Position numbers and translations under genes: made by a program. Source: Halobacteriales archaeon SW_9_67_24 (GTDB taxonomy: Archaea; Halobacteriota; Halobacteria; Halobacteriales; Halococcaceae). Taken from it: a stretch of 11,822 nt of DNA. The stretch is taken from the NCBI GenBank assembly GCA_003022685.1, contig PXSV01000090.1:11067-22888 (forward strand), given 5' to 3'. Below, one piece after another: positions 10,011-11,822 of the stretch; position 1 is the stretch's first letter; the number at the start of each line of letters is the position of its first letter. The notes beneath the pieces were generated by a model that did not search any database, was not told the DNA's origin, and saw only the letters and a list, made by a program, of their open reading frames with translations.

Positions 10011-11131
10011 CAGGCGGTCCCTCCCTCGATGTCCTCGGCACCGTCTTTGATGCGCTCGGCAAACGCCGCGCCGACGCCCTCGGCCTCGGCGAGGTCGTCC
10101 TCGCTTGCTTCGCGCACGTCCGCGACCGACTCGAAGCCGGCCTCGGCGAGTGCGTCGGCCTTCGCGTCGCCCACGCCGTCGATGGCGGTCAGGTCGGGCG
10201 TCGCGTCGGCGTCGTCCATCTCGTCGATGAGCGCTTCGGCTTCGGCGTCGGTCTCCTCGGAGAGTTCCTCGTTGATGTCCTCGCTCGCCTCGGGCTCGTC
10301 CGGCGAGGTCTCGGCCGAACCCTGCTCGGCCTCGATCTCCTCCTCGATGATCTCCTCGGCCCCGGCGTCCGTCGTTTCGGTCGCGTCCTCGGAGGGTGTC
10401 TCGGTCACCTCGAACTCCGCCTCGCCCTCGGATTCCTCGGGACCGGCGACCGGTTCGTCGGCCTCGCCCTCGCCGCTGAGGAGTTCCTCGACGTCGTCGC
10501 CCTCGACCTCCTCGGGTTCGAGCACGCTGGTGTCGACGTCCTTTTGGATGCGGAAGTCGTCCGGGAGTTCGGCGTCCGGCGGGATGATTCTGACTGTGAC
10601 GCCGATCGTCCCGAGCTTCATCACCGCGACGCCGTCGCCGCGGTCGACGATGCTCTGGGCCGGCTCGCCGTTGTGCTTGATGTACCCCCGGTTGAACTTC
10701 TCGTTGCGCGAACGTGCGCCCGTCACCTTTCCGTTGAGGGTGATCTCCGCACCACGCGCGCCCGCGTCCATGATCCGGTCGATCGTGGTGTGGCCCGCCT
10801 TCCGGAAGTACCAGCCACGTTCGAGGGCGTTGCCCAACCGATCCGCGACGATCTGGGCGTTGAGGTCGGGTTCGTCGACCTCCTGGACGTCGATCTGGGG
10901 GTCGTCGAGGTCGAAGCGCTCCTCGAGCTGGGTCGTGATCTTCCGGATGTTCTTCCCACCCTTGCCGATCACCATCCCGGGTTTCTCGGCGCGGAGCACG
11001 ATCTGGGTTCCCATCGGGGTCTTGGCGAGATCCATCCCGCCGTAGCCCGCGCGCTCCAGCTCGTCGCCGAAGAACTCGTCGATCTGGGTCCGCTGCATCC
11101 CGTCCTCGATGAACGTCTGCTCGGAGCCCAT
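10010..11131 (-). CDS. rps3: 30S ribosomal protein uS3 (S3) with acidic linker and C-terminal helix-hairpin-helix module
   Basis: uS3 forms part of the mRNA entry tunnel and helicase site on the small-subunit head. Residues 1-195 are the standard protein. The N-terminus is MGSEQTFIEDGMQRTQIDEF. The KH domain has its GxxG loop at 56-59 (VIGKGGKNIRKI). The C-terminal core has WYFRKAGHTTIDRIMDAGAR and KHNGEPAQSIVDRGDGVAVM, ending at VTVRIIPPDAELPDDFRI. Residues 201-311 are an Asp/Glu/Ala/Ser linker. Residues 312-370 (PDLTAIDGVGDAKADALAEA onward) are an HhH module closely related to the two in eL32. The total of 373 residues exceeds Haloarcula uS3 (304, from memory). The ATG at 11131 overlaps the uL22 stop (TGATG); the end overlaps uL29 the same way. 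Confidence 0.97.
   Translation of the reverse strand: MGSEQTFIEDGMQRTQIDEFFGDELERAGYGGMDLAKTPMGTQIVLRAEKPGMVIGKGGKNIRKITTQLEERFDLDDPQIDVQEVDEPDLNAQIVADRLGNALERGWYFRKAGHTTIDRIMDAGARGAEITLNGKVTGARSRNEKFNRGYIKHNGEPAQSIVDRGDGVAVMKLGTIGVTVRIIPPDAELPDDFRIQKDVDTSVLEPEEVEGDDVEELLSGEGEADEPVAGPEESEGEAEFEVTETPSEDATETTDAGAEEIIEEEIEAEQGSAETSPDEPEASEDINEELSEETDAEAEALIDEMDDADATPDLTAIDGVGDAKADALAEAGFESVADVREASEDDLAEAEGVGAAFAERIKDGAEDIEGGTA
10022..10198 (-). repeat. HhH module copy C at the uS3 C-terminus (residues 312-370)
   Basis: This 59-codon unit contains GVGDAKADALAEAGFESVAD and EDDLAEAEGVGAAFAERIK. By hand alignment it is identical to eL32 copy B at 35 of 59 residues and to copy A at 32 of 59. It is the only folded-looking part of the uS3 extension, and it sits at the extreme C-terminus, three residues from the stop. 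Confidence 0.8.
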
Positions 11132-11622
11132 CAGTTCTCGCCCGCCCCGTTCTCGCTGTCGGCCTCGTCGGGTTCCTCAACGATCAGCTCGACATCGACC
11201 TCGGGCGTGTTCCACGCGCTCGCGCGGCCCATCGCCCGGGGTTTGCGGCCCTGGACCTCGCCGATCTTGTGGGCGGCGACGTGTTTGATCGTCATCGGAT
11301 CCGGCTCGAACCCCTGGTGTTCGGCGTTCGCGCCGACGTTTTCGAGCAGGTCGAGAAAGGCCTTCGAGGCCTTCTCGGGGTAGCGACCGGCGTCCCAGCC
11401 GTCGATGTCCTTGCGGTGACCGACACCGGAGTTGTGCGACCGGAACGGGACCGAACGCTCGCCCGCAATCACGCTCTCGAGGTACTCGACGGCCTCGCCG
11501 GCCGTCATCCCCTTGATCTCGCGGGCGATGGCCTTGCTGTGCTTGTGTGACATGTGCCGCTCCCGGAGCATGGCTTTGGCCGTCGTGTCCGGGTCGGCGT
11601 CGACCGAGTAGCTGATTCCCAT
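11131..11622 (-). CDS. rpl22: 50S ribosomal protein uL22 (L22)
   Basis: uL22 lines the nascent-peptide tunnel of the large subunit with a long beta-hairpin near the constriction. It has 163 residues. MGISYSVDADPDTTAKAMLR, then RHMSHKHSKAIAREIKGMTA, EAVEYLESVIAGERSVPFRS and HNSGVGHRKDIDGWDAGRYP are archaeal uL22 landmarks. The hairpin and last strand are PMTIKHVAAHKIGEVQGRKP, RAMGRASAWNTP and VDVELIVEEP. The final 13 residues are an acidic tail. The ATG at 11622 follows the uS19 stop by 3 nt; no Shine-Dalgarno sequence is evident. The stop overlaps uS3 by one base. Confidence 0.97.
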   Translation of the reverse strand: MGISYSVDADPDTTAKAMLRERHMSHKHSKAIAREIKGMTAGEAVEYLESVIAGERSVPFRSHNSGVGHRKDIDGWDAGRYPEKASKAFLDLLENVGANAEHQGFEPDPMTIKHVAAHKIGEVQGRKPRAMGRASAWNTPEVDVELIVEEPDEADSENGAGEN

Positions 11623-11625
11623 GTG

Positions 11626-11822
11626 TTACTTGAGGGGCACGAACTTCGAGGACCGGGTCGCCCCGATGCCGGCCTGTCCGTGCTCGACCGACTGGCGCGT
11701 GAGCTGGAACTCGCCGAGATAATGGCCGAGCATCTCGGGCTCGACCACGACCCGCTCGAAGCTCTGGCCGTTATGCACCGCGAAGGTCAGCCCGACCATC
11801 TCCGGCAGGATCGGCATATCCC
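11626..11822 (-). CDS. rps19: 30S ribosomal protein uS19 (S19), C-terminal part (cut by window edge)
   Basis: uS19 lies in the small-subunit head, with uS13, near the A-site tRNA. Only the last 64 full codons are present, from DMPILPEMVGLTFAVHNGQS through SFERVVVEPEMLGHYLGEFQ to GATRSSKFVPLK and a TAA stop. These are the conserved uS19 C-terminal segments (NGQSF, EMLGHYLGEF, HGQAGIGATRSSKFVPLK). An ATG at 11817 falls inside the conserved RDMPILPE context and is not the true start; the frame continues to the edge, and about 75 further N-terminal residues are expected from the family. It is followed after 3 nt by uL22, in the usual S10-cluster order. Confidence 0.97.
   Translation of the reverse strand, partial: DMPILPEMVGLTFAVHNGQSFERVVVEPEMLGHYLGEFQLTRQSVEHGQAGIGATRSSKFVPLK

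Noticed and set aside
8559..10050. Long plus-strand open frames antisense to uL14, uS17, rnp1 and uL29
   Set aside because: The translations are Arg/Ser/Pro-rich with no recognisable domain, as expected opposite GC-rich genes.
9786..11180. A 464-residue product ending in uL29
   Set aside because: Upstream of 10010 this frame is a +/-1 shadow of uS3 made almost only of Arg and Gly. Only the last 74 codons are the gene.

Overview
The window is a high-GC, strongly acidic-protein piece of a haloarchaeal (Halobacteria) chromosome. The gene order is the archaeal S10-spc ribosomal protein cluster. The proteins have archaea-only members (eS4, eL32, eL19, RNase P Rpp29), archaeal-type SecY, and the Asp/Glu-rich tails typical of salt-in halophiles. 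The genus cannot be fixed from sequence alone; a Halococcus-like lineage is a weak guess.

Layout, all on the minus strand and read from the right end to the left. Positions 11822-553 hold 20 tightly packed genes: uS19 (5' end cut by the window), uL22, uS3, uL29, RNase P subunit Rnp1, uS17, uL14, uL24, eS4, uL5, uS14, uS8, uL6, eL32, eL19, uL18, uS5, uL30, uL15 and SecY. Thirteen of the 19 junctions overlap (1, 4, 8 or 10 nt) and the others are 2-40 nt apart. This indicates one polycistronic unit with translational coupling, whose promoter lies outside the window. Several genes have near-perfect Shine-Dalgarno sequences buried in the end of the gene before them. A 58-bp inverted repeat with a U-run begins at the secY stop and probably ends the unit. 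Positions 277-497 are non-coding and hold a common-looking haloarchaeal GAGCG-type repeat and a 10-bp-periodic GCGGTGC array. Positions 1-276 are the start of a PhoD-like alkaline phosphatase gene, cut by the left edge.

The genes build the two ribosomal subunits, process tRNA (Rnp1) and supply the membrane translocon (SecY).

The most unusual content is in disordered extensions of otherwise standard ribosomal proteins. eL32 carries two tandem helix-hairpin-helix (HhH) modules whose DNA is about 92% identical over 72 bp. uS3 ends in a third copy of the same module after a 110-residue acidic linker, so the same domain sits on proteins of both subunits. The eL32 linker also contains a 25-nt block shared exactly with the uL15 tail, next to a 16-nt block that matches the intergenic repeat beyond secY at 15 of 16 positions. 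This suggests that small repeated DNA elements have been absorbed in frame into ribosomal protein genes.
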